In this document: piece by piece, positions 1 through 8,728 of the stretch | How the letters are laid out: each line of letters starts with the position of its first letter | Numbering within the stretch: position 1 is the first letter of the stretch | Assembly (NCBI GenBank): GCA_964370965.1 | Contig: CAYJLW010000013.1 | Span: forward strand, 1 to 64,000 | Length of the DNA: 64,000 nucleotides | Direction of reading: 5' to 3' | From: CAYJLW01 sp964370965 | GTDB taxonomy: Bacteria > Actinomycetota > Acidimicrobiia > UBA2766 | The notes under the pieces: generated by a model | Seen by the model: the letters and a program-made list of their open reading frames with translations, nothing else | Told to the model about the DNA's origin: nothing | Databases searched by the model: none | Made by a program: the position numbers and the translations under genes

Positions 1-5
1 CCGAG

Positions 6-42
6 CGGAACGATGTCTTGACGGTTCCGCCGGAACGATGTC
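6..42. promoter_or_regulatory. Short direct and inverted repeats ahead of the first gene
   Basis: The string CGGAACGATGTC occurs at 6-17 and again at 31-42, a 25-base period. GTTCC at 24-28 also pairs with GGAAC at 32-36 across a three-base gap. The site lies just upstream of the acyl-CoA dehydrogenase start, so an operator is possible. No binding protein can be named, and the upstream context is cut off by the window edge. Confidence 0.25.
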
Positions 43-70
43 CTGGCGGCCCTCAGCTACCCTCGCCCGC

Positions 71-1768
71 ATGTCCGAGTTCTTCCAGGCCGCACCCGTG
101 CTCGGCAACCAGTACGACACCGACGGCGTCCTGCGCGACCACCTCGCTCGCACGCTGCCCCCCGAGATCCTCACCGAAGCCGAGCCCGTGCTGCGGGGCC
201 TCGGTGCCCGGGCGGGGGGGCCCCTGCTCGCCCTGGCGGACGACGCCGAAGCCGACGAGCCCGAGCACGTCCCCTACGACCCGTGGGGGCGACGCATCGA
301 CGAGATCCGCATGTCCCCCGCGTGGGACGCGCTGGGCCGCATCGCCGTCGAGGCCGGCCTCACGGCCCTTCCGTACGAAAGCGCCTTCGGGGAGCACGCC
401 CGCACGGTGCACGCCGCCGCCGCCTACCTCTTCGCGCCCTCCTCGGCCACGTACCTCTGCCCCGTCGCCATGACCGACGCCGCCGCCCGCACCCTCACCG
501 ACTGCGGCGACCCGGCCGAAGTAGGGGCCTACGTCGACCGCCTCACCACCCGCGACCCTGAACGGGCCTGGACGTCCGGGCAGTGGATGACCGAACGCGA
601 GGGCGGCTCCGACGTGGGCCGCTCCGCCACCGTGGCCCGTCTCGTCGACGGCGGGTGGCGCCTGTACGGCACGAAGTTCTTCACGTCCGCCATCACCTCC
701 GACGTCGCCCTCACCCTCGCCCGGCCCGAGGGCGCCCCTGGCGGGAGCCGGGGTCTCTCCTTGTTCCTGTGCGAGACCCACCGGGGTGACGGCTCCTGGA
801 ACTCGATCCGCGTAAACCGCCTCAAGGACAAGCTCGGCACCAGGGCGCTGCCCACCGCCGAGATCGAGCTCGAAGGCACACCCGCCCTCCCCGTGGGCAC
901 CGTCGAGGAGCCGGGCGTGCCCAAGATCGCCACGATGCTCAACGTCACCCGGCTCCACAACGCCCTCGCCGCCGCGGGGGGCATGCGCCGCTGCGTCGCC
1001 TCCGCCGTGTCCTATTCCGGCGCCCGGGAGGCCTTCGGCGAGCGCATCGTCGACCTCCCCCTCCACGCCGAGACCGTTGCATGGATCACGACCGAGGCCA
1101 CGGGCGCTTTCGCCCTCACATTCGAGGTCGCCCGCCTCCGAGGGCGCGTCGAGGCCGGCACCGCCTCCGAGGACGAACGTCGCATGATGCGCATCCTCAC
1201 GCCCCTGGCGAAGCTCTTCACCGGCAAGCAGGCCGTCGCCGTCGCCAGCGAGACGCTCGAGGTCTTCGGGGGGGCGGGCTACATGGAGGACACCGGCCTC
1301 CCCCGCCTCCTGCGCGACGCCCAGGTCCTGCCGCTCTGGGAGGGCACCACGAACGTCCTCTCCCTCGACATGCTGCGCGCCATAGCCAAGGACGACGCCG
1401 CCAAGGCGCTCCTCGTCGACCTCGGCGAGCGGATCGCCCGGGTCCGCAGCGCCCCCGCCCTCGCCGACACCGCCGCAGCCGTCGAGGCGGCGGCGGGTGC
1501 GGTAGGCGCCCGTCTCGGCGCCCTCGGCGCCGAGGACCGCGACGTCGTGCAGGCCGGCGCCCGCCGTCTCGCCCTCGACCTCGCCGCCGCCTACACCGGC
1601 GCCCTCCTCCTCGACGCCGCGCTCTGGGCGCTGCAGGAACGCCCGGACACCGCCGGGCGGGCAGTCGTCACCGCCCGCCGTTGGGCCGAGCGGTGCTCGC
1701 CCACCCGCTACCCCGAGGCGGGCGACCTCGCTTCGGCCCGCCTGTTGCTCGCCCCCGGAGGCGCATGA
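71..1768 (+). CDS. Acyl-CoA dehydrogenase family protein, AidB-like
   Basis: A flavin-dependent acyl-CoA dehydrogenase of about 565 residues, longer than the roughly 380 of classical members and in the range of the AidB branch. The FAD/substrate-binding middle domain carries WMTEREGGSDVG followed by the YGTKFFTSAI strand, and the C-terminal helical domain has LFGGAGYMED-like and LPLWEGTTNVLSLD motifs typical of the AidB branch. AidB proteins are linked to alkylation stress or act as acyl-CoA dehydrogenases; which applies here cannot be told. The frame is open from an ATG at 38, but the ATG at 71 starts nearer the usual family N-terminus; neither has a clear ribosome site. Its TGA overlaps the next start (ATGA). 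Confidence 0.9.
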   Translation: MSEFFQAAPVLGNQYDTDGVLRDHLARTLPPEILTEAEPVLRGLGARAGGPLLALADDAEADEPEHVPYDPWGRRIDEIRMSPAWDALGRIAVEAGLTALPYESAFGEHARTVHAAAAYLFAPSSATYLCPVAMTDAAARTLTDCGDPAEVGAYVDRLTTRDPERAWTSGQWMTEREGGSDVGRSATVARLVDGGWRLYGTKFFTSAITSDVALTLARPEGAPGGSRGLSLFLCETHRGDGSWNSIRVNRLKDKLGTRALPTAEIELEGTPALPVGTVEEPGVPKIATMLNVTRLHNALAAAGGMRRCVASAVSYSGAREAFGERIVDLPLHAETVAWITTEATGAFALTFEVARLRGRVEAGTASEDERRMMRILTPLAKLFTGKQAVAVASETLEVFGGAGYMEDTGLPRLLRDAQVLPLWEGTTNVLSLDMLRAIAKDDAAKALLVDLGERIARVRSAPALADTAAAVEAAAGAVGARLGALGAEDRDVVQAGARRLALDLAAAYTGALLLDAALWALQERPDTAGRAVVTARRWAERCSPTRYPEAGDLASARLLLAPGGA

Positions 1769-2802
1769 CGCGCACCCCCACCTCCGCACCACCGGAGGGG
1801 CGCATACCCGGGGCGCGACACTCCCAGAGGGGAGACACCGTCCTCCGGCATCTCTCCCTGGATGCCGTGCTCGCCACGCTCCTGCTCATCACGGTGGGCG
1901 GAATCGTGCGGGCGACCGGGTCCGGTCTCGGTTGCCCCGACTGGCCCCGCTGCCACGGCCGCCTCGTCCCCCCGGGGGAGTACCACTCCCTCATCGAGTT
2001 CTCCCACCGCGCGGTTGCGGGGGTGACGGGCATCCTCGTGGTCCTCCTCGCCGTTGCCGCCCTCGTGGTGCGACCCCGAGGCCGTGTCCGCTTGGCCGCC
2101 TGCGCTGCCGTCGCCCTCATCGCCTGGCAGGCCTATCTCGGTCGCCTCGTCGTCCTCGGCGAGCTGAAGTCGTCCTCCGTGGCGATCCACCTCTTCACCG
2201 CCCTGGCCCTTCTCGCCCTGCTCCTGTACCTGGCCCACGCCGTGCGCCGACCGGACGCCGGCGGGACTCCTCCGCCCCCGGCCGCGCACCGCGCCCGCGT
2301 GTGGGTGGTCGTCACGGGGATCGCCTCGCTCGTCGCCCTGGTCACGGGCGCCTACGTCACGGGGACAGGAGCGGCATGGTCGGTGAGCGACTGGCCGCTC
2401 GTCCGGGGCGCGGTCTTCCCCCCCCACGACCTCAACGGCGTCCTCGTCTACGTCCACCGCCTCCTCGCCGGCCTGGCGGCGGTCGCCGCCGTCGTGACCT
2501 GGCGGATCGGCCGGGCGAGTGGCGACCGGGACGTGGAGCGGCTCACAGCGGGGGCGGCCCTCCTCTACGGACTCCAGGTTCTCTTCGGCGCCGGTAATGC
2601 CCTCCTGGGGATGCCCGCCCCCTTCGTCGTCCTCCACGTCGCCACCGGGTCGCTCATCTGGGCCACGTACGTCTGGGCCTTCCTCGTCTCGGCTCCCGGA
2701 CCGCTTCCCCCGCCCCCCTCGAGCGAGGACGCCCCCAGACCGGTGCTTCCCGGGTGTGACCCGGCCCCTCAGCCCCGGAGCACGAGCCAGACGCCCACGT
2801 AG
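1765..2802 (+). CDS. ctaA: Heme A synthase (COX15/CtaA family)
   Basis: An integral membrane protein of 345 residues that converts heme O to heme A for aa3-type cytochrome oxidase. Eight hydrophobic segments are visible. Near the N-terminus is the CtaA signature GGIVRATGSGLGCPDWPRC, which includes the extracytoplasmic cysteines, followed by the heme-ligand region EFSHR; a second half carries TGAYVTGTG and VYVHR. The start overlaps the preceding stop as ATGA, so the two genes are probably translated together, although no functional link to the acyl-CoA dehydrogenase is obvious. The last 34 bases overlap the convergent PAQR gene. The long reading frame running through it from 1081 is antisense-type noise before this ATG. 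Confidence 0.9.
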   Translation: MTRTPTSAPPEGRIPGARHSQRGDTVLRHLSLDAVLATLLLITVGGIVRATGSGLGCPDWPRCHGRLVPPGEYHSLIEFSHRAVAGVTGILVVLLAVAALVVRPRGRVRLAACAAVALIAWQAYLGRLVVLGELKSSSVAIHLFTALALLALLLYLAHAVRRPDAGGTPPPPAAHRARVWVVVTGIASLVALVTGAYVTGTGAAWSVSDWPLVRGAVFPPHDLNGVLVYVHRLLAGLAAVAAVVTWRIGRASGDRDVERLTAGAALLYGLQVLFGAGNALLGMPAPFVVLHVATGSLIWATYVWAFLVSAPGPLPPPPSSEDAPRPVLPGCDPAPQPRSTSQTPT

Positions 2803-3491
2803 TGGCAGGCGCCTGCCGCCACGACCATGGCGTGCCAGACCTCGTGGTAGCCGAAGACGTCGGGACGGGGATCGGGTTTGTGGAGGGCGAAGAGGATTGC
2901 CCCGGCCGTGTAGAGGAGACCCCCGGTGACGAGCAGGGCGATCGCGAGTGGGCCGAGGTTGTGCACCAACTGCGGCATGGCGACCACGATCACCCAGCCC
3001 AGCACCAGATACAGCGTGAAGCCCAGCCACCGCAGACGGTGGATCGCCAGCATCTTGAGCGCAATGCCGGCCAGGGCGCCCACCCACGCGGTGACCAGGA
3101 CGGCGAGTCCGATGCGGCCCCGGATGGCCACGAGGCAGAAGGGGGTGTACGTCCCCGCGATGAGGATGTAGATCATCGAGTGGTCGAGGCGCTGCATGAC
3201 GTCGCGGACGCGTTCGGACCACGGGCCGCGGTGGTAGGCGGCGCTCGTGCCGAAGACGGCGCTGAGGCTGAGTGCGTAGACGGCGCCGGAGATGCGACCC
3301 GCCAGCGTGGGGGCGAAGCCCACGAGGAGGATGCCCGCGGGGAGGGAGAGGAAGAAGGCGTCCCTGTGCCAACGACCCCGGAAGAACGGCCGGCCGTCCG
3401 CCCGCAGGCCCCGACGGACACGCTCGCCGATCACCGGTGCCCCAGCACGAAGGTGCTGCGCCGGGTTCGCGAAGAGTTGGCGTGGTTTCAT
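2769..3491 (-). CDS. PAQR / hemolysin III family membrane protein
   Basis: A 240-residue protein with seven predicted membrane helices, the length and pattern of bacterial hemolysin III/YqfA (TrhA) proteins. The family's metal-site residues are present: a serine/histidine region SAAYHRG after helix 2, DHSMIY ahead of helix 3, and GYHEVWH before the last helix. Eukaryotic relatives are progestin/adiponectin receptors with hydrolase-like zinc sites; the bacterial role is thought to be membrane-lipid homeostasis and remains loosely defined. The chosen ATG sits at the end of a much longer open frame, and the conserved fold begins about 40 residues after it. It is tail-to-tail with ctaA and shares 34 bases with it. 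Confidence 0.85.
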   Translation of the reverse strand: MKPRQLFANPAQHLRAGAPVIGERVRRGLRADGRPFFRGRWHRDAFFLSLPAGILLVGFAPTLAGRISGAVYALSLSAVFGTSAAYHRGPWSERVRDVMQRLDHSMIYILIAGTYTPFCLVAIRGRIGLAVLVTAWVGALAGIALKMLAIHRLRWLGFTLYLVLGWVIVVAMPQLVHNLGPLAIALLVTGGLLYTAGAILFALHKPDPRPDVFGYHEVWHAMVVAAGACHYVGVWLVLRG

Positions 3492-3541
3492 CGGAGTGCC
3501 CTGTCGTAACCGCCCGAATGGTAGCGGCGCACCCGCCCGCT

Positions 3542-5881
3542 TCAGGGGGTCGGCGCCGGCTCCTCGGCCTTCGGCGCCTCCCCCACGTCCACGAACAGGA
3601 CGTCTTCGGGCTCCAGCGCGAGGCCGGCGGAGCGCCTGCCCACGACGCCCTTCCAGCAGAGCCACAGCAGGGGCAGGGCGCCGCCCACGATGATGAGGAC
3701 GTCCCCGGGCATCCGGGCCCACTCCAGAGCATGCACAAGGCGCCCGTCGAGGAACTCGGCGCTGCGGGCCGCCGTGTACCCGTCGCTCACGGACTTGTAG
3801 AGCTGCAGGACGCCGACGGGCAGGAGCGTGACGAGGACCATCCAGGCGAGGCCGATGTTCATCGACCAGAAACTCACCCGGGCCGCCCTGTCGGACCAGC
3901 GGTCGGACGGGACGAGATAGCGCAGGCAGAACACGGCGAGGCCGGCGGCGAGCATGCCGTAGACGCCGAAGAACGCGGCGTGGCCGTGGTTGGCCGTGAG
4001 CACGGTGCCGATCTCGTAGTAGGAGACGACGGGGAGGTTGATGAGGAACCCGAGCACCCCGGCGCCGAAGAAGTTCCAGAACCCCGTGGCCACGAGGAAC
4101 ATCACGGCCCAGCGGTGCGGAAAGCCGTCCTTGGCCCCCACGGCCCGCCCCTCGCCCATGCGCAGGAACGTCCAGGCCTCCAGCGTGAGGAACGTGAGAG
4201 GCACGACCTCGAGGGCGGAGAAGAACGACCCCAGGGCCATCATCTCCACCGGCGAGCCGGAGAAGTACATGTGGTGCATGGTGCCGATGACGCCGCCGAC
4301 GGAGTACAGGATGACGTCGAGGTAGATGAGGCGCAGGGCGACCTTCTCCCGGACGACGCCGAGGAGGACGAAGAGGTAGGCCACCATGACGGTGGTGAAC
4401 AGCTCCAGGAAGTCCTCCACCCAGAGGTGCACCACCCAGAAGCGCCAGAAGTCGTTGGACGTCCACGTGGAGCCGGTACGGACCAGGAGGCCGACGGCGT
4501 AGAACGCCGGGATGGCGAGGGCGGCGAAGAAGAACAGCCAGGGCATGTTCCCCACCTGTTCCCTGCGGAGGCGCGACCGCAGGCCGCGCACGATGATCAC
4601 GACCCAGAAGAAGAGGCCCACGGTGAGGAGGACCTGCCACAGGCGCCCGAGGTCGAGGTACTCGAAGCCCTGGTTGCCCACGGCATCCCAGTCGCCTCCC
4701 AGCCAGCCGTGGATGCCGGCGAGCTCGCCGGCGAGGCTCCCGAAGACCACGATGGCGAGGGCGCCGAGGAGGCCGTAGGTGAGCCAGCTCTGGCCTTTGG
4801 GCTCGTGGTGGGACACGAGCGGGGTGATGAAGATCCCCGAGGCGAGGTAGGACGTCGCCACCCAGAAGATGGCGAGCTGCACGTGCCAGGTGCGGGCGAG
4901 GTTGAAGGGGACGAGCTTGGCCATGTCGATGCCGTAGAAGCTCCCCGGGTCCGCCCGGTAGTGCTGGATGAGGCCGCCGGCGAGGACCTGGAGGAGGAAG
5001 AGGGCCGCCATCACGAAGAACAGGAAGGCACAAGCCCGCTGGGCGGGGGTGAGAGCGACGTCCTCGGCCGCCCGGAAGCGGAGGACGTGGCCTTCGCGCT
5101 CGTGCCAGCCGAGGAGGCGCCAACGCCCGAAAGCGGCCATGAGGGCGCCGATGCCCCCGAGGAGGGCCAGGAGGGAGAGGGCGCTCCAGACGACGGCGGA
5201 TCCGCTGGGGGAGTTCCCCACGCGCTCTTCGGGCGGCCAGTTGTTCGTGTAGGAGTAGTCCTTGCCGGGACGGCGCGCCGACGCCGCCCAGGCCGTCCAG
5301 GCGAAGAAGGCCGTCATGTCGTGGATCTCGGCGCGGTCGGTGATCGGGCTCGGCCGCAGGCCGCGCCGGGTCGAGGGGTCGGCGAAGAACCGGCGGTAGT
5401 GAGCCTCGTTGACCCGGAACGCCTCTGCCTGCGCCGCGCTGAATACGAGCGTCTTCGTGCGCTCGTCGTACGTGTTGCGCTTGAAGTGCGCCGTGGTGTC
5501 GTCCCTGGTGCCTCCGGTCTCGTCGGCGACCACCCCGGCGGCCCGGTGGAGGTAGTCGGCGGTGAAGTCCGGGCCGAGGTAGGCGCCGTGACCGAAGACC
5601 GTGCCGTACTCCATGAGGCCGTTGTCGAGGAAGACCTTCTGGCCGTCGTGGACGTCCTTCGCCGTGAAGAGCACCTCGCCGTTCTCGTCGACGACGCTCC
5701 CCGGAACGGGGGGCTCGCCACCGTAGTTGCGGAACGCCAGGAGGACGAGCACGAAGAAGCCGAAGACGAAGACGAGGAGGGTGGCCTGCACCCAGCCCTT
5801 TGCGATGATGAGCGGGCGCCGTTCCCCCCCGGCGGACGCCGACTCCGCCCCGGCAGACACCTGCTCCGCTTTCGCCGCCAT
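3542..5881 (-). CDS. norB: Nitric oxide reductase, quinol-dependent single-subunit type (qNor)
   Basis: A 779-residue member of the heme-copper oxidase superfamily that reduces two NO to N2O using quinol, at the cytoplasmic membrane. One membrane helix is followed by the periplasmic domain typical of qNor (GQKVFLDNGLMEYGTVFGHG region), which lacks a CXXCH heme-c motif, so electrons should come from quinol. The catalytic core has histidines at TWHVQLAIFW, VVHLWVEDF, TMHHMYFSG and NHGHAAFFG and acidic residues in helix positions expected for NorB. The start is the ATG preceded by GGAGG; the frame continues far upstream without homology. It follows the ThDP enzyme by 47 bases. Use in NO detoxification or denitrification cannot be separated; no nitrite or N2O reductase is in the window. 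Confidence 0.93.
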   Translation of the reverse strand: MAAKAEQVSAGAESASAGGERRPLIIAKGWVQATLLVFVFGFFVLVLLAFRNYGGEPPVPGSVVDENGEVLFTAKDVHDGQKVFLDNGLMEYGTVFGHGAYLGPDFTADYLHRAAGVVADETGGTRDDTTAHFKRNTYDERTKTLVFSAAQAEAFRVNEAHYRRFFADPSTRRGLRPSPITDRAEIHDMTAFFAWTAWAASARRPGKDYSYTNNWPPEERVGNSPSGSAVVWSALSLLALLGGIGALMAAFGRWRLLGWHEREGHVLRFRAAEDVALTPAQRACAFLFFVMAALFLLQVLAGGLIQHYRADPGSFYGIDMAKLVPFNLARTWHVQLAIFWVATSYLASGIFITPLVSHHEPKGQSWLTYGLLGALAIVVFGSLAGELAGIHGWLGGDWDAVGNQGFEYLDLGRLWQVLLTVGLFFWVVIIVRGLRSRLRREQVGNMPWLFFFAALAIPAFYAVGLLVRTGSTWTSNDFWRFWVVHLWVEDFLELFTTVMVAYLFVLLGVVREKVALRLIYLDVILYSVGGVIGTMHHMYFSGSPVEMMALGSFFSALEVVPLTFLTLEAWTFLRMGEGRAVGAKDGFPHRWAVMFLVATGFWNFFGAGVLGFLINLPVVSYYEIGTVLTANHGHAAFFGVYGMLAAGLAVFCLRYLVPSDRWSDRAARVSFWSMNIGLAWMVLVTLLPVGVLQLYKSVSDGYTAARSAEFLDGRLVHALEWARMPGDVLIIVGGALPLLWLCWKGVVGRRSAGLALEPEDVLFVDVGEAPKAEEPAPTP

Positions 5882-5928
5882 CTCGCCCTCCAGTTCGGCC
5901 ACGGAGGGAGCCCAGCTCTCCCGGCGCG

Positions 5929-7599
5929 TCAGCCTAGGCCCGCCTGCGCCATCGCCAGCGTCACCGGTGAGCAGATCTTGGGGTCTATGACGGCGTTGAT
6001 GCAGGCGGGCAGCCCGGAGGCGAGGGCACGCTCGATCGCGGGGCGGAGCTCGGCGGGATCCTGGACCTCTTCCCCGTACCCCCCCAGGGCCTTCACCATC
6101 TCGTGATAGGGCCGGTGGCCCAGCTCGGTGGCGACGAGGTGGTCGTAGCCGAACTGGATCCCCTGGCCGTGACGGGACATGCCCCAGGAGCCGTCGTTGC
6201 CCACGAGGCAGACGATCGGGATCTCGTGGCGGACGGCGGTGTCGAACTCCATGGCGTTGAAGCCGAAGCTGCCGTCCCCCTCCACGAGGATCACGGGGTG
6301 CTCGGGGCGGGCGAGCTTGGCGGCCAGGGCGAAGGGGATCCCGACGCCGAGGCAGCCCAGGTACGTCCCGGTGGACATGAGGCGGCCGGGGCCGTGCGCG
6401 GGGAACGCCAGGAGTGCCCACGTCATGATGTCGCCCCCGTCGGCCACGAGCGTGGCGTCAGGGCCGGCCACCTCGGCGGCGGCCCTGACCAACTCCAGGG
6501 GATGGATCGGCTTCGCCGCCAGCTCCCCGACGGAGGACAGGAGGTTGCGGCGGTTGGCCTCCGCCGCCCCCCTGAGACGGTCGCCCCAGGCCGATCGGGC
6601 GGCGCTCACGCCGCCCTCCCATGCGTCCGCGAGTTGGCGGCAGACGACCTTGGTGTCCCCGACGAGGCGGTGGTCTCCGGGGCGGTTCCGGGCGGTCTCG
6701 GCAGCGTCGAGATCGACTCGGATGATCGTCTTGCCGGCAAAGAGGTTCCCGTTCAGGAGCGTGAAGCCCAGGCGCACCCCCAGGCAGAGGACGACGTCCG
6801 CGGCCATCGCCTCCCCGAACGCCCCCCCGATGGGCATCGGGAGCCCGAAGGACCACGGGTGCGCGTCGGGCAGGACGCCGCGCCCGGCGTTCACGGAGAA
6901 CACGGGGAGGCCGGCGGTCTCGGCGAGGCGGGCCAGGGCGTCGCCGGCTCGCGACCAGTGGGCGCCGCTGCCCACGAGCACGATGGGACGCTCGGCGGCG
7001 GAGAGGACGGCGGCCACCTCGGCCACGGCATCCGGGTCGGCCCCGGGCGGGACGGCAAAGGCGACCGCGGGGGCCGCGGCGTCCTCGGGGACGGGGGTGG
7101 CGAGCACGTCGAAGGGAACGTCGAGGTAGACCGGGCCGGGCCGGCCGCTGCGGGCCTCGGCGAGGGCCGTCGCCGTGTACTCCCCCGCTCGACGCGCCGT
7201 GGCGCAGGACCGCGCCCACTTCGTGACGGGGCGGACCATGTCGAGCTGCGCGAGGTCCTGTAGCGGCCACGTGTCGGCCTCCCGCAGGGGCCGGGCACCG
7301 GCCAGGCAGAGGACGGGGCTGGAAGACATCTGGGCGTTCGCGAGCCCCGTGACCGCGTCGGAGATCCCCGGCCCGGCGGTGACGGCGCAGACGCCGGTCT
7401 CACCCGTGGCGAGCGCCCAGCCCTCGGCCATGTGTGCGGCAGCCTGCTCGTGACGGGTGTCCACGATGCGGAGGCCCTCCCTCTGGCAGGCGTAGAGGAT
7501 GGGGTCGATGTGCCCACCGTGGAGACAGAAGAGGTGGTCGACACCGGAGGCCGCCAGCGTGCGGCCGACGAGGCGTCCTGCGTCGTGACGGTCGTACAT
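5929..7599 (-). CDS. Thiamine diphosphate-dependent enzyme, acetolactate synthase / 2-hydroxyacyl-CoA lyase type
   Basis: A 556-residue three-domain ThDP enzyme. The PYR domain carries the catalytic glutamate at residue 51 in RHEQAAAHMAEG; the central domain has a Rossmann-like region; the PP domain has the ThDP/Mg2+ motif GDGSFGFNAMEFDTA ending in GNDGSWG. The family includes acetolactate synthase, oxalyl-CoA decarboxylase and 2-hydroxyacyl-CoA lyase; the HACL/oxalyl-CoA side is favoured by GDGSFGFNAMEFDTA, but the substrate cannot be set from sequence alone. No regulatory subunit (ilvN) lies beside it, which argues against a biosynthetic IlvB role. The ATG at 7599 has an AGGGGGA ribosome site. 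It may be cotranscribed with the downstream NO reductase (47-base gap). Confidence 0.8.
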   Translation of the reverse strand: MYDRHDAGRLVGRTLAASGVDHLFCLHGGHIDPILYACQREGLRIVDTRHEQAAAHMAEGWALATGETGVCAVTAGPGISDAVTGLANAQMSSSPVLCLAGARPLREADTWPLQDLAQLDMVRPVTKWARSCATARRAGEYTATALAEARSGRPGPVYLDVPFDVLATPVPEDAAAPAVAFAVPPGADPDAVAEVAAVLSAAERPIVLVGSGAHWSRAGDALARLAETAGLPVFSVNAGRGVLPDAHPWSFGLPMPIGGAFGEAMAADVVLCLGVRLGFTLLNGNLFAGKTIIRVDLDAAETARNRPGDHRLVGDTKVVCRQLADAWEGGVSAARSAWGDRLRGAAEANRRNLLSSVGELAAKPIHPLELVRAAAEVAGPDATLVADGGDIMTWALLAFPAHGPGRLMSTGTYLGCLGVGIPFALAAKLARPEHPVILVEGDGSFGFNAMEFDTAVRHEIPIVCLVGNDGSWGMSRHGQGIQFGYDHLVATELGHRPYHEMVKALGGYGEEVQDPAELRPAIERALASGLPACINAVIDPKICSPVTLAMAQAGLG

Positions 7600-7695
7600 C
7601 TCGTCCCCCTGTCCCCTTGGCTCCTTGCGGCATCCGGCACGTCGCCGTCCGCCAATACCAGCAGCGCTTCCCGCCGACGGCAAGACGGGGCGACC

Positions 7696-8610
7696 TCAGG
7701 TGCCCAGAGTCACCGCCCTCACAGCGGCCGGCGCCCCCACGACGGCCGGGGTGAACGTCTCGCCGGCGTCCCTGCTCATCAGGACCTCACCCGCGGACGT
7801 ACCGGCGACGACAAGGTCTCCCGAGGCGGCGAGGGCCTGGCGCTCGACGTTGCCGGCGAAGCCCTCGTGGACGAGACGCCAGCGCACCGGCTCGGCGTCG
7901 GCGTCGGCGACGAAGATCGCCGCCTCGGGGCCGCCGGCGTCCCACATCGGGGGCGGCCCGGACGCCGCCGACATCACGAGGCGCCCCCCGGCGAGGGCGA
8001 GGCCCTGGGAGTAGCCGCGGTCCACGCCGTCGGCCTGCCAGGCCCAGGAGCGGCCTTCGTCGCGGCTGCGGTAGAAACCGCCTCCCGTGGTGGCGTAGAG
8101 GTTCGTACCGTCTGCGACGACGTGGTGGACGTCCTCGTAGAGCCCGTCGTTGCGCGCCTCCCAGGTCTCCCCGGCATCGCTGGAGACGGCGACCCCGCCC
8201 ACCTCGACGCCCACGACGAGGCGGTCGCCGTCGACGACGATGCTGCAGAGGTCGGCGGGCCCCCAGGGCGACTCCCACGACTCATGGCCCGCCACCTTCT
8301 CCAGGCCGGCGAGCCCCTCGGCGCCGGCCGGGGTGACCCGCCAGATCGCCGCCGGCTCGAGGCCCACGAAGGCGGTGCCGTCGTCCGTGCCGGCGACGGT
8401 CCAGATCGTCTCCCCGGTGAGGCCGAGGTGCTCCCACGCTCCTCCCGCCGGGCGCCGGTGGGCTCCCCCGCCTTCGACGGCGGCAAAGGTCCAGTCCCCG
8501 GCGACGCTCACGGCCACGACGGACTCGCCGGGGAAGTCGACGCTCCGCTCCCCACCGGGATCCCTGAGCGTGACGAGCCCGTCCCCGGTTGCCAACAGTA
8601 TGTGCGCCAT
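7696..8610 (-). CDS. Beta-propeller protein with Asp-box (BNR) repeats
   Basis: A 304-residue protein built of short beta-strand repeats with at least three Asp-box motifs: SSDAGETWEA, SRDEGRSWAW and SRDAGETFTP. This arrangement is typical of sialidase-like and VPS10/glycosyl-hydrolase-like propellers that often serve as binding scaffolds. No sialidase arginine triad is recognised, and there is no signal peptide, so it is probably a cytoplasmic propeller of unknown role. The ATG follows a GGGAG ribosome site. It lies between the alcohol dehydrogenase upstream (118 bases) and the ThDP enzyme downstream (96 bases) on the same strand. Confidence 0.75.
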   Translation of the reverse strand: MAHILLATGDGLVTLRDPGGERSVDFPGESVVAVSVAGDWTFAAVEGGGAHRRPAGGAWEHLGLTGETIWTVAGTDDGTAFVGLEPAAIWRVTPAGAEGLAGLEKVAGHESWESPWGPADLCSIVVDGDRLVVGVEVGGVAVSSDAGETWEARNDGLYEDVHHVVADGTNLYATTGGGFYRSRDEGRSWAWQADGVDRGYSQGLALAGGRLVMSAASGPPPMWDAGGPEAAIFVADADAEPVRWRLVHEGFAGNVERQALAASGDLVVAGTSAGEVLMSRDAGETFTPAVVGAPAAVRAVTLGT

Positions 8611-8728
8611 GGGCTCCCTTTCGAGCGTCGTCCGCGTCGAGAACGGTAGTGGCGTCTCCCTGGGTGGGTGCCACCGATCTCGGGAGCCGGGGTCCCCCGA
8701 TCCGGGTCTGCGTTCCCGCAACCGTCCG

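Noticed and set aside
53..1792. 579-codon reverse frame opposite the acyl-CoA dehydrogenase
   Set aside because: The composition is glycine- and valine-rich as expected from antisense of a GC-rich gene, and no motif is visible; the forward frame has a complete acyl-CoA dehydrogenase.
3272..6106. 944-codon forward frame opposite the NO reductase
   Set aside because: Low-complexity charged antisense sequence; the reverse strand has a full qNor.
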